The notes beneath the pieces are model-generated. The model was not told where the DNA came from. It saw only the letters and a list, made by a program, of their open reading frames with translations, and did no database searches. From positions 13,167,749 through 13,231,748 of the forward strand of contig NC_047097.1 in assembly GCF_902459505.1 (NCBI RefSeq): 64,000 nt of DNA, written 5' to 3'. Each line of letters opens with the position of its first letter. The stretch's first letter is position 1. This stretch comes from Geotrypetes seraphini (taxonomy: Eukaryota > Chordata > Amphibia > Gymnophiona > Dermophiidae). Of the stretch, positions 34,796 to 45,429 are shown piece after piece. A program made the translations under genes and the position numbers.

Positions 34796-35810
34796 GCCCT
34801 GTGGAGCGGGTTATTTTGGGGGATTGAAATGCTTCCTTTGTCCCCCACTTTGTTTAACATTTACCTTGTTTCCTTGGAAAATTGGTTGCAAAGTCTAAAG
34901 CTCAAGTTTTACATTTATTCGGATTACATTACCATAGTCATCCCAGTAACCTGTTTGTCACCTGAGTTTATAAACTTTTTAGGGACTATTTTAAGTCAGG
35001 TTGATCTCTGGATGACTGCTATTAAATTGAAACTAAATGCAGGGAAAACTAAATTTTTCCTTGCAACTCCCAATGACAAGATCAAAGAAACAATGATACA
35101 TGTGAACGGTGTGGATTATAATATTGAACAATCTATAAAAATACTGGTAGTGACTGTAGATAAACATCTGACATTGGAACAACATACTGATTTAATATTT
35201 AAGAAATGTATCTCGGTGCTTTGGAAGCTTTGCACCATTAAGAATACTTTGATGAAACCTCTATCTTAAGTATTCTTGATTACTGTAATATTATATATTT
35301 AGGTGCTTATAAGAAAATTCTCAAAAGATTGAGAGTGGTTCAAAATACTGCTATCAGTCTCATTTTTGGTTTGAAAAAATGGGAGCATATTTCCCCTTTT
35401 TATCAGAATCTCCATTGGTTGCCGATAGAGTCCAGAATTTTGTTTAAATTTTCATGTATTTGTTATAAAGCAGTCTTTGGTATGTCACCAGGTTATCTTG
35501 TTCCTCACTTCTCTCTGAGCCATCCTACTAAGAGTACACACAGAGTGCATATGTTTACATATCCCTCCATAAAATTTTGTCGTTACAAGAGGTTCTTTGA
35601 GAGAACCCTTTCGTTTCAGGCCACTAAACTGAATGTATGTCTTGGAAAAATCATGTTAGAGGTTCCTTCTTATTCTGATTTTAGAAGTTGGTAAAGACGC
35701 AACTTTTTGATAGGCTGGTATCCTAATTCGTCCTGTTTCTAACTTTTAACTGTTCTTTTACTTTCTGATGTATTTATCTGTATTATTCTATTACTGTGAA
35801 TCACCTAGTA
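34795..35810 (+). mobile_element. L2-like LINE, 3' part of ORF2
   Basis: Starts within RT: PLSPTLFNIYLVSLENWL, then YIYSDYITIV (a decayed YADD), then LKLNAGKTKFFLA. After a frame break it continues with VVQNTAISLIF, HISPFYQNLHWLPIESRI and a C-terminal RYKRFFERTLSFQATKL. A short 3' UTR follows, to where a CR1 piece begins at about 35812. Dead copy. Confidence 0.85.
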
Positions 35811-35811
35811 A

Positions 35812-36605
35812 TGCATGAATCACCTAGTAATGCATCTTGGAAACAGTAATCCATGCAGGACATACACCTTGAACGGTGAAAACTTAGCAAAAACTACTGT
35901 GGAAAGGGACTTGGGAATACTCATCCGGGACGATATGAAAGTTGCAAATCAAGTGGAGAAAGCTTCAGCAAAAGCTAGACAAATGCTGGGTTGCATAAGA
36001 AGGAGCTTCATCAGCCGAAAGCCTTAAGTCATACTACCATTGTACAGATCCAGTTCTGGAGGCCACATTATCATAAGGATGTGAAGAGAATGGAGTCGAT
36101 CCAGAGAATTGCCACTAAGATGGTCTCGGGACTTAAAGATCTCCCTTATAAGGAACGTCTGGCCAAACTGCACTTATATTCTCTCGAAGAGCGCAGAGAA
36201 AGGGGGACATGATAGAAACATTCAAATAACATCACGGGCCGCATTGAAGTGGAGGAAGAAATCTTTTTTCTCAAAGGTCCCACGGCGACAAGAGGGCATT
36301 CGCTAAAACTTAAAGGGGGGAGATTTCATGGTGACACCAGGAAATACTTCTTCACTGAAAGGGTGATTGATCGATGGAATGGTCTTCCATGCCAAGTGGT
36401 CAAGGCCAGCAATGTGCTTGACTTCAAGAGACGATAGGACAAACACAAGGGGTTGCTACAGAGTTATGCTTAAAAGATGGATTCTCGTGGGAGAGGGGAT
36501 TCTAGAGTGGGCAGATTTGTTGAGGGAGGGTTCTTGAGTGGGCAGACTTGTTGGGCCACTGGCCCTTATCTGCCGTCATACTCTATGTTTCTATGTTCTA
36601 TGTTT
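35812..36605 (+). mobile_element. CR1 LINE, ORF2 C-terminus and 3' end
   Basis: Encodes MHLGNSNPCRTYTLNGE, ERDLGILIRDDMKVANQ, SAKARQMLGCIRRSF and, after frame breaks, FHGDTRKYFFTERVIDRWNG. The 3' end carries GGCCCTTATCTGCCGTCAT and then TCTATGTTTCTATGTTC, the CR1 3' octamer repeat. Dead and 5'-truncated. Confidence 0.85.
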
Positions 36606-36654
36606 CTCGGTATGGCTATATATAAGAATTAAATTATTATTATTATTATTAGTT

Positions 36655-38445
36655 TGCCTTGATGGATTTCTCGAATAGCAGGGCTTTTATTTCTTTTCTG
36701 AAAGTTTTGTAGTCTGGTGTCATGATCAGTAGATTGGATAGTTGGTGGTCAAATTTCGCTGCCTGCGTGGCCAGTAGGCCATCGTACATTTTTTTATGTT
36801 TGACACCTCATTGGGGGGTGCGTGAATGGTGTCTGGGCTCTCCTTGGCCTGGTTGTGGCAGTTTGGATAAGGTGGTTGTTCAAGTAGGCTGGGCTGTCTC
36901 CATTCATTGCTTTAAATAGTAGACAGTAAAATTTGAATTGTATTCTTGCTTGTATTGGGAGCCAGTGTGAGTTGAGGTATGTGGCGGTGATGCGGTCGTA
37001 TTTCTTTAGCGAATAGATCAGTCTCGGGGCTGTGTTTTTGTATTGTTTGTAGTTTTTTTTATCATGTCTGTGGGGCAGGGGAGATAGAGGATGTTGCAGT
37101 AGTCTAGAAGTCCTAGGACTAGGGATTGGACCACGAGCTGGAATTGCTTTCTGTCGAAGAATTTTTGGATTTGCCTAAGTTTCGCATGACCGCAAATGAT
37201 TTCTGTATTGTTTTGTTGATTTGTGGTTGCATGGTACAGCTTCTGTCTATCATGACTCCCAGAAGTCTTAATGTGGGTTGAATGGGGTATGTGATTTGAG
37301 TTTATTACTAAGTTTGTTATGGTTATGGTTATGGTTTTGTTTTTTTTGAGAAGTATAAATTTTCTTTTGTCTGGGTTCAATTTTAGTTTGTGTTCTTTCA
37401 TCCATGTAGCCACTGTTTCTAGTGTTCTATGTAGTTTGTTTGTCATGGAGTGTGTTGGTTGATCAAAAGGAAGGAGGATGGTGATGTCGTCTGCTTAGCT
37501 ATAAGAAGTAAAGCCTAATTTGTCTAGGCAGGTGCCGAGGGATGCAATGTAGAGATTGAAGAGTGTTGGGGGATAAAGGCGTCCCTTGGGGTACACCGCA
37601 GGGGTTGGACCATGCTTCTGATTTTTCTTTGTTTGTCTTTAGTCTGTAAGTCCAGGATTGTAGGAATCCTTGAAACCAAGTCTGCACCTTTCCTGTGATT
37701 CCTATTGTTTCTAGTATTTGTAGTAGAATGTCATAGTCTACCAGGTCAAATGCTGCGGTGAGATCTAGTTGCATAACCAGCATTTTTTTGCCTATGCTGA
37801 GGTGTTGTATTGGTATGTTAATGTTTGTCTGTGCGTTTGATTGTTTGTAATATTAATTGTAATTTGTTTAACTCATGCCCTTTTTATTTTTTGTTTTTAT
37901 ATTATGTAAAACCGTTTTGAATTTTGATAAGGTGGTATATCAAATTTTTAAATAAACCTGAAACATGATAAACCTGAAGGACAGTGCGAAGTTCTCAGGG
38001 GTAGGTAGTTGTGCGGAGGAGGATCTTTTCTGGTGATCAATTTCCAGTAGCGAGTTGATTAATCTGAAAAGTTCTTTATTGTTGGTAGTGGGGAATCCTA
38101 TTTTGTTGGAGCAGAAGGTACGTCGTTTTTCCTTGGTGATTCTTTTATACTCACGGATTTTTGATCTCCGTATTGCTTTGTCCTCTTCCTTCTTTGTTTT
38201 GTTCCAGATTCTTTCAAGTTGGCGTGCTTTTCTTTTGAGCGAGGTTAGTTCCGTGTCGTGCCATCGTCTTTGTTTGCCTTTCTTTAGTGGAGTGATTTTG
38301 TCTAGGATCTGATTACTGAGGGTGATCCAGTTGGAGTTGAAATCTATTTCTGAGTTTGGGTTGGATAGAAGGTCAAAGTGGGACCAGAATTCTGTGGGTT
38401 TGAGGGAGGGTATGAAGGTAGTTGTCTGGTTATCCTTTCAACTTA
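36655..38445 (-). mobile_element. L2-like LINE, endonuclease end to RT C-terminus
   Basis: Minus strand 37783-37499 encodes the RT core (MQLDLTAAFDLVDYDILLQ, with catalytic D, and GVPQGTPLSPNTL). 37446-37018 follows with WMKEHKLKLNPDKRKFI and LVLGLLDYCNILYL. 38445-37980 corresponds to the upstream part. An insertion at 37795-37975 splits it. Several frameshifts. Confidence 0.8.
37795..37975 (+). mobile_element. LINE 3' tail inserted in L2
   Basis: A 3' end reading GTTTGATTGTTTGTAATATT and GTAAAACCGTTTTGAATTTT, then AAATAAACCTGAAAC. The same tail occurs in reverse at 45045-45200. Confidence 0.65.
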
Positions 38446-38457
38446 TATTTGGATTGA

Positions 38458-38651
38458 CTTATAAGAACATAAGAATTGCAGCTGCTGGGTCAGACTAGTG
38501 GTCCATTGTGCCCAGCAGTCCGCTCCCGCAGTGGCCCCTAGGTCAAAGACCAGCGCCCTAACCGAGACCAGCCCTACCTGCGTACGTTCCAGTTCCGCAG
38601 GAACTCATCTAACTTTGTCTTGAATCCCTGGAGGGTGTTTTCCTATTTGAG
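38458..38651 (-). mobile_element. CR1 3' end fragment
   Basis: Begins TATAAGAACATAAGAATTGC (complement of the CR1 tail), then TGGGTCAGACTAGTGGTCC and antisense 3' UTR. Cut by the foldback element starting at 38654. Confidence 0.75.
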
Positions 38652-38653
38652 TA

Positions 38654-39732
38654 CTGTATTTTTCGCTCCATAAGACACACTTTTTTCCTCCAAAATGTGG
38701 GTGGAAATAAGGGTGTGTCCTATGAAGCGAATATAACAACCCCTCCTCCCCAAGGGACAATCTTTGTCTTATCGGCCTTCCCGAAACGCTATTTGATGCA
38801 CATCTTATGTCCATGTTAGAGATTTAGTTGCAGGCAGAGCTGTCTTTACCCGCTGGCCAGGTCCATTTGGAGCGCGCTCATAGACTGGGCAGGTGGATGG
38901 AAGACAAGCTGTGGCGGCTCTGCAATACAAAATACACAAGGAATTGCTCTGCTTTGAGGGAGGAGGAGGAAAACAAGCTACACTTCTGGGAGCAAGACAA
39001 TGATGGCGAGGTGCTGGGTTTAACCGGCGGCGCTGGAGATCATTCCCAACCGCCCTTCACTGTCCACTTCCATTCTCAGCCCAGAACAGCCATCGCCCAG
39101 CTCCCGAGATTAGAGGGAGCTGAGAAACTCCCCGAGAGAAGCCCGCAGCCGGCACCTGAGGTGCCGAATGTGAAGCTCCCAGAGAAGAGTCCTGAGCCTC
39201 CAAGCATAAAATTCCCTGACTGGAGCCCGGAGCTACGCATCAAACCCCCGGTGCCCGGTAGCACCTCAGAGGAGCCTGCTGAGCCAGCCCTGCCTCACTG
39301 CAGTGGCCTGTCCGAATCCGCAGTTGTTGATCTGCTATACAGGTGTAGTGTTTGGGATCAGCCTCTTGCTCTTTTCCTTACTGTGTTCAGCATTGTGAGC
39401 GTGTCTGCATACATTGCCCTGGCTCTGCTCTCTGTCACCATTATATAAAGACTTTTGGCAGGCTGTCCAGAAGTCATATGAAAGTCATCCATTTAGGGCT
39501 TAGACTCCCTGCCTATCTGCCTCGGGGTGGGGGGCCCTGCCTGCCCTATGCCCTCTCCTAGCCTACCACTGCAGACCACCAGAGGGGGGACAGGGGACAG
39601 AGTCTGGCAGGGAGGGGGGACAGGGTGCAGAGCCTGGCAAGGAGAATTTGGTTCAGAATGGGGTTTTTTTTTCCTCCCTAAATCTAGGGTGCATCTTATG
39701 GTCAGGTGCGTCCTATGGAGCGAAAAATACAC
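38654..39732 (+). mobile_element. Foldback-family DNA element carrying captured sequences
   Basis: The ends CTGTATTTTTCGCTCCATAA and the complement of CTATGGAGCGAAAAATACAC are inverted repeats, flanked by TA. Unlike its relatives at 9440 and 57421, its interior holds coding-derived sequence: an L1 ORF1 piece at about 38754-38900 and a reticulon-like piece to about 39520. It ends 52 bp before NEDD4 exon 3. Confidence 0.75.
38828..39520 (+). pseudogene. L1 ORF1 / reticulon-like chimeric ORF
   Basis: An ORF of 206 residues (38828-39448). Its first residues, VHLERAHRLGRWMED, match the L1 ORF1 motif IERAHRLGRR, and upstream bases encode DNLCLIGLPETLFDAHL of the same protein. A proline-rich middle (PERSPQPAPEVP) is unassigned. 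The C-terminus gives SAVVDLLY and, after a disrupted stretch, FSIVSVSAYIALALLSVTI; a shifted frame downstream (39460-39505) gives AVQKSYESHPFRA. Reticulons, best RTN4 as I recall them, read VVDLLYWRD, FSIVSVTAYIALALLSVTI and IQKSDEGHPFRA here. Part of the first hydrophobic hairpin of the reticulon homology domain is thus present, lacking WRDIKK and frame-disrupted, so no working reticulon is made. Confidence 0.75.
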
Positions 39733-39784
39733 TATATATGATAAATTTTGATTTTTCATATTCTTTTTTTTTTTTTTTTAATAG

Positions 39785-39863
39785 TGATCCTTATGTGAAA
39801 CTGACTGTGTATGATCCAGGAAATGGAGTCCTTACCAGTGTTCAAACAAAAACAGTTAAAAAG
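39785..39863 (+). CDS. NEDD4: NEDD4 coding exon 3 (C2 domain)
   Basis: 79 bp completing the split serine codon and encoding DPYVKLTVYDPGNGVLTS and VQTKTVKK, between a T-tract TTTAATAG acceptor and a GTAAGA donor. Human NEDD4 reads DPYVRVTLYDPMNGVLTS and VQTKTIKK; NEDD4L instead has a longer VADENRELALVQTKT here, which settles the paralogue. The exon ends after AAG in phase 0. The next residues expected (SLNPKWNEE) were not found downstream, so that exon lies beyond 64000 or was missed. A reticulon-bearing transposon ends 52 bp upstream, leaving the native T-tract as the splice signal. Confidence 0.95.
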
Positions 39864-40580
39864 GTAAGAACAACTCATATACATACTATTAGTGTGTGTG
39901 TGTGCATTTGCTGAGAGGGTGGTGGACCCTAGGCAAATAAATGCATTAGGTTCTGTTATAATATAAATACATTTTTAAACTTCTACAAATGGAACCCCAT
40001 GTGATTCTCATGGAAACCAACAGGTGAGAAACTGTTGAATTATGACTCCTGCCAACTGAAGGACAATGTACAGTGGGTGGTTTAAAGAAAAGACAGAACT
40101 CTGCAGGCAGCATTGGCTCTGGTTTCTCCCTTCACCTATCTCCTATTTCTGCCAGCAGAAGGTTTACAGGACAAAAATATGTCTTGGGAACCATTGAATT
40201 AGCACATCTGGGAGGACCCCACTAAAGTGACTTGGTAATAGATTAATTAGAGACTGAAGTAGCAGCAGCAGCCACAGAATGTTACTGTAATAGGAGATAA
40301 GTTGTTACTGCGGGTAGATTTTGCTGAAACATAAACATGGACCATGCCTATGAAATTTTTCACTAATTCAACTAGTAGTTCTGTAATAGAATAAATGTAA
40401 CCAAGGCAATTTATACAGTTCTAGGAGTGAAATATGAGTTAAAAGAACTAATAAGTGGTGGTGCTGCCTGGAAATTTCAGGTAAAAGTCTGAGTTGTAGC
40501 TTGTTCTGTAGCAGTGATACAAGAGAGACAAAGGGAATGCTGTTAGGAGATGCAAAAGATTAATTTCTTCCTCATTAATT
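39864..40580 (+). other. NEDD4: NEDD4 intron 3, first part; no gene recognised
   Basis: Intron 3 starts with GTAAGA and runs to the window edge. This first stretch holds a short GT run near 39893 and otherwise unique-looking sequence. Confidence 0.6.
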
Positions 40581-40585
40581 TATAG

Positions 40586-42127
40586 TTTTTTTTTTTAATT
40601 TTATTTATGAATTTCATAATTATAATACAAGAATCCTCTTGTTTCAGAAAAACAGAACAAATAAGTGTAAATATTGCATAAATTCATGTAAATAAATTAA
40701 TCTATTAACATAATTTTTACAGAGTAAAACATATTATGCAAAATAAAAGAATGAAATAGACCTTCTTTCTTAGACCTCAATACTTTGTGCAAAGACAAGA
40801 ATATAACGAGATAAGGAGTTCTCAAACAATATATCTATAACAAAATTAGAAAAAGGCTTAACGTGATTCAATCCGGTTCAAAATTCCTAATAACAGCCCT
40901 CCCAATCTATATTATATATTACTTTTTACTGTCCAGAACGAAGTTGCTCCGGCACAAAATACACATATTTCATTCCAGAATATTTAATCATACATTTGCA
41001 TGGATAACTAAGCAAAAGGGTAGCACTCATTTTTAAAGTTTCCTCCCTCATACTCAGGAATATTTTCCTTCTCTCTTGAGTGGACTTAGTAACATCTGGA
41101 AAAATCCAAATCTTTTCTCCCATAAACAAACTTTGGGAGAAATGAAAGAAAATCTTCATTAACATATTTAAGTCCTGCTGAAATACAAAAGAAACTATCA
41201 AGGTACCACAGTATTGAACTTCTTCCTAAGATGTTTCAAGAATACCAGTTAAGTTCTTTAAATCTATTTCCTGAGGAGGAGATTTATCTAACTTCCTTGG
41301 CAAGTAGTAAATTTTATTAATCGGTGGTATTAGCTCTGATTCAAATTTTAAGATCTCCATTAAATATTTCTTGAAGGTATCAATAGGTGAGACTAAATTT
41401 AACTTAGGAAAATTCAAGACACTCAAGTTCAGTCTCCTATTGAAATTTTCTAGCTGTTCAATTTTATTTTGTAAGAAATTCCTGTCCTTCACCAAAGTTG
41501 CTGATAAATTCTGCAATGAGGATAACTCTTTATCAACTCGTTCAAATTTCTTATTAGTTTCGATTTGAAAATGTTGTACTGAGGCAGACAAATCTTCTAA
41601 TTTACTCACTACCTTAGAGGTATCTTCTGCCGATTTTTGTGCCGCAGTCTCGAGTCTCTGGACAATCTGAAGTATATTTACCAATGTCGCCGCCGAGGAG
41701 TCAGCTCCTTCTGCTACTCCAGAGATTGTAAGCTCAACGTCTCGGTCAGCAATTTGACCCCCTCCGTTTGAAGACGCCGTGCTCAGCTGGCTCGGTGCTC
41801 TCTCAACGTTGCACGCTGGCCTGCGCTGAATTCGGCGGGGATCGGGCTGTAGGAGGGGAGAGAGAGATCTCCAAGCCTAAGGCTACAGTGGCTCCTTCCA
41901 TCAGAACTACAGCAGGCTTTTCTCCCCCCAACAACTGGAGAGCTTGTCAGAAATCACTCCATCATCATTTGACCGGGTATGGAGGGGCCCCCCGGACAAC
42001 GCTCTTCCGTTTAGTATGAGGCATAGCTAAAAAAGCTACACGAAGAGGTAATTGTAGAGGTAAATGCTAGAGAGGACGTAGCTCCATCTCCAACAGCTCA
42101 CACCGCTGCCATCTTGCCTCTCTATGC
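40586..42127 (-). mobile_element. ORF1-only L1 element (HAL1-like)
   Basis: Minus strand: a 5' region (42127-41690) is followed by an ORF1-type frame, 41684-41226, with a long coiled coil and NRRLNLSVLNFPKL. It continues after a frame break at 41201-40926 with IFHFSQSLFMGEKIWIFPD and TQERRKIFLSM (RRM and C-terminal domains). No ORF2 follows; a 3' UTR of about 320 bp ends in AATAAAATTAAAAAAAAA. Flanking CCTCATTAATTTATAG and CCTCATTTATAG look like a target duplication with a small indel, so the insertion ends are probably whole. Confidence 0.75.
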
Positions 42128-42326
42128 CTCATTTATAGTTTAAGTCACCTACTGTAACTGCAATGCACATTTAGGAATCTTATTGTAAACTGCAATGAAT
42201 CATTGCTGAAATTTGCAGGGTATAAGAAATTGTATGTGTGATATGGTTCTGTAATATTGATTTTCCCAATTATCTAAACATAGGTCTCCTAATACTCTTG
42301 TTTTGGTTTTTTTTAAACTTTATCTA

Positions 42327-42600
42327 TAAGAACAGCCGTACTGGGTCAGACCAATGGTCCATCTAGCCCAGTCTCCTATTTCTAACAGTGGCTTGTCCAG
42401 GTCAAATTATCTGGAAGAAACCCAAATATAGTAGCAACATTCCATGTTACCAATCCAGGGCAAGTAGTGGCTTCCCCCATGTCTGTCTCAATAGCAGACT
42501 ATGCACTTTTCCACCAGGAACATTTCGTAATTAGCTATGCTAACTGCTGTAACTATCTCCTCAGGCAGCAAGTTTCAGAGCTAGCAGGCAGCATAGTCTG
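42327..42600 (-). mobile_element. CR1 3' end fragment
   Basis: TAAGAACAGCCGTACTGGGT, then CAGACCAATGGTCCATC and the antisense CR1 3' UTR. The same 3' UTR subfamily as 18669. Confidence 0.75.
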
Positions 42601-42695
42601 AAAAGGTAATTGTAAAAGCCCATTTCTAAACTGTCTTTAATGCAACTCTGAAACAAAATGAAGAACCAACAATGACCTACTTGTACTTGTAACAT

Positions 42696-42878
42696 GGTTT
42701 CCTTTTTCTAAGCTGAGATAGCATTTTTAGGGTGCGCAGAATTGCCGTGTGCGCTAAACCCATGCTACTTGGCTAGAACTACCGCCAGCTCAATGCTGGC
42801 GTTAGCATCTAGTGCGTGCGGCAATTTAGCACGCGTTAAGCGTGCGCTAAAATCATCGCAGCTTAGTAAAAGGAGCCC
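42696..42878. mobile_element. MITE, GGGCxxCTTTTAC family
   Basis: The right end GCTTAGTAAAAGGAGCCC is the complement of the decayed left end (GGTTTCCTTTTTCTAAGCTG). Interior GTGCGCTAAA repeats resemble the copy at 21516. Confidence 0.65.
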
Positions 42879-43270
42879 TATATATTTGAAACTATGACCT
42901 AACTGTATTAATAGTTATACTGATCTACCTGTACTAGCAACCCTAGTGAACATTCACGTCAATCTGTACACGGTTGCTGGATTGCTATAAATCTCCAAAG
43001 GGAATTGTTACATAGGCACTCTTCAGTGTTCTCTCGGGTGGCATGAAAAAGTAGCCAGGTGGGGTGGGGCGAGACGGGGAAATTTGGTGGTGGGGAAAAT
43101 TAAATGTGTACTATGTTTATTAGTTAATTATTATTTTCCAGTGCTCAATATGACTTCTTTTTTAAGATTTGACACTTGTGCCAAAATATTTTTACTAAAT
43201 TTTAAGAAGTATCCAATTCTATTCTAGAAGTGAATAATTAGATATGCGTCCCCTTTCAAAGGGTATAGAG
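42879..43270. other. No gene recognised
   Basis: AT-rich intron sequence with no assignable feature. Confidence 0.5.
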
Positions 43271-43462
43271 CAGTGGTTCTCAAACCTGTCCTGGGAGACC
43301 CCCAGCCAGTCAGGTTTTCAAGATATCCCTAATGAATATGCATGAGAGAGATTTGCATATAATGGAAGTGACAGGTATGCAAATCTCTCATGCATATTCA
43401 TTAGGGATATCTTGAAAACCTGACTGACTGGGGGTCCCCCAGGACAGGTTTGGGAACCACTG
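43271..43462. mobile_element. hAT MITE with perfect target duplication
   Basis: CAGTGGTTCTCAAACCTGTC at one end and its near complement at the other, bordered by GTATAGAG on both sides (43263-43270, 43463-43470). A 192-bp palindromic body around GAATATGCATGAGAGAG. Confidence 0.9.
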
Positions 43463-43664
43463 GTATAGAGGTTTAAAAAAGGGAAATACGTTAATGAAGT
43501 CATTAGGTTCAATCTAGCCATTTATTTCTGCATGAATTTAAACAACTAAAAAAAAAAAGATAAATACCGTATAGCTCATCCAGTCATACAAGAAACAGCT
43601 CTACAGCACCTCTAATATATTTTGATCACTAGGTTTCTTCCTGAGGTCTCACTGAGGATATGAA

Positions 43665-44310
43665 ATAGATGCGATCCCCACTTCCAGACCTTTTCCACAT
43701 AATTTATGGAGAAGTGTTACTGAGCCTTGAGGGAGACCTATGTGATTGCACTACTCTGGTGTCTGCATTCTGGCTCCAATTGGTGACTTGTGTGGCATGG
43801 CTTTGGGGGTGTTCTTGGAGGATGCACCCTAGTTTTCTATTCACGTTACAAATTCGTCTCCATCCCCCCAGACCAGGATGTGCGACTTTTATTCGGAAAA
43901 CTGTGCTCATGGGCCGGAAATGTATTCTTACCCAGTGGCTTTCACCTCAACCACCATCACTTCCACAGTGGAGACTTTTAATGCTACAACAGATGTTATT
44001 AGAAAGAAAGGCTATTGAAGACATGGAGGCAAAAAAGGGTCGGTTGTTTCGTCAATGCTGGTATCCTTTTAGCCAGACATTTCCACCTTATGTTCAACGA
44101 CAGCTTTGGGAGGACTGATTTGAACTTTATTCCTATTTTGACAGTGCGTTTCTTAGATATGTTTGTCCTTGCTGCTGCTGCCCAGAAGGGGTGGGGGGGG
44201 TCGGGGGGGTTTGGGACCTGGAGTTGGGTTGTGTTATACCTAAATTTTAAACGACGTTTGTACTACTTGTGTTTATATTTGGTTGAATAAAAATTACTTT
44301 ACATAAAAAA
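43665..44310 (+). mobile_element. L1-type LINE, 3' end
   Basis: 43669-44118 encodes the end of ORF2 (FIRKTVLMGRKCILTQWLSP, RKAIEDMEAKKGRLFRQCW), parallel to the C-terminus at 1382-1861. The 3' UTR ends with AATAAAAATTACTTTACATA. 5'-truncated. Confidence 0.8.
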
Positions 44311-45040
44311 TATTTTATTTTTATTTGCTTATAAAGTCATTTGAAAGCTGCTTGTTGTTAATACAACTTTAATTTAATTCTTTATAGTATGTGTGTGTTG
44401 TGGGGGTGGAGGGGGACAACACCTACATCAACAGTAAAGTTAGAATAGGGTCATCAAATCCATATACGGTATATATGACATATACGGTATATATGACAGC
44501 CAGTGCTGATCATTTTTTAACAACCCCGTCCTCTATATAAAAAAGTTATTTTTAGTAATAATCCATGAGTCACACAAAGGTGCAGCTAGGAAAAGGCAGC
44601 AACTTAAACACTGCACTAGAACCCTAACACACGCATTGTAAAACTAAACAAGCCAGAATTGATCCTGTACAGTCGATGCTAACAGAAAGCCATGTCCTTT
44701 TCATACACACAGAACACAGATACACCATTGCCCAATATGGAATAATCACAAATTAAAAATAGAAATATGTAGACAAAAGTTAAACTGAACCAAGAAACCA
44801 GACTCTGCATAAAATGCAACACCACAGAAACAGGGACACATGTCCCCCTAATACTGTGCAAAATATAAATATGAAAAAACTGCTACATAACAATCACCAC
44901 TTTACAAACTAACAAATAGAAATAAAACAAATAATGAGAAATAAGAAAATACCATTTTATTGGACTAATCCATTTTTCAATTAGCTTTCAGAGGTCAAAT
45001 CTTTATTCGACAGTACAGTATACTGCTGTTATGGTTTCAG
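44311..45040. other. Unassigned; contains dispersed repeat copy 2
   Basis: 44640-44850 matches the repeat at 9365-9438/10249 onward but without the inserted foldback element. The rest is AT-rich and unassigned, with a short TATACGGTATATATGACA duplication at 44463-44500. Confidence 0.5.
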
Positions 45041-45044
45041 GTAT

Positions 45045-45420
45045 ATTTAAAAATTTGATATACTGCCTTATCAAAATTCAAAGCGGTTTTAAATAATATA
45101 AAAACAAAGAATAAAAAGGGCATGAGTTAAAAACAAATTACAATTAATATTACAAACAATCAAATGCACAGACAAATATTAACATACCGATACAAAATGG
45201 AAAAGGGTAGAAATACATTTGTATAATGAGAGAGGGAGAAGGATCAAAACAAAAGGGAGGGGAACAAAAAATAAATAGCCTGGTACTTTGTAAAATAGGC
45301 TAAAATGATAAAAAATGGCAAGGAACAAGTTTCCATTGCTGTCCTTAGAAGGACTGTTATACTCTAAATGCGTCTTTAAAAAGAAAGGCCTTCAAGTTAC
45401 TGTCCTGAGCTGAGGAAAGG
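45045..45420 (-). mobile_element. L2-like LINE 3' end
   Basis: Antisense of the tail at 37795-37975 (AAATTTGATATACTGCCTTA, CAAAGCGGTTTTAAATAAT). Upstream of it is a decayed C-terminal coding remnant near 45420-45240. Confidence 0.6.
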
Positions 45421-45429
45421 AGTTTAGTC

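Larger units (their letters stand above)
24133..39784 (+). other. NEDD4: NEDD4 intron 2
   Basis: A 15,652-bp phase-2 intron from GTAAGT to a T-rich tract ending TTTAATAG. Its contents are listed separately; it holds the DIRS element and the reticulon-bearing transposon. No extra NEDD4 exon was recognised. Confidence 0.85.
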
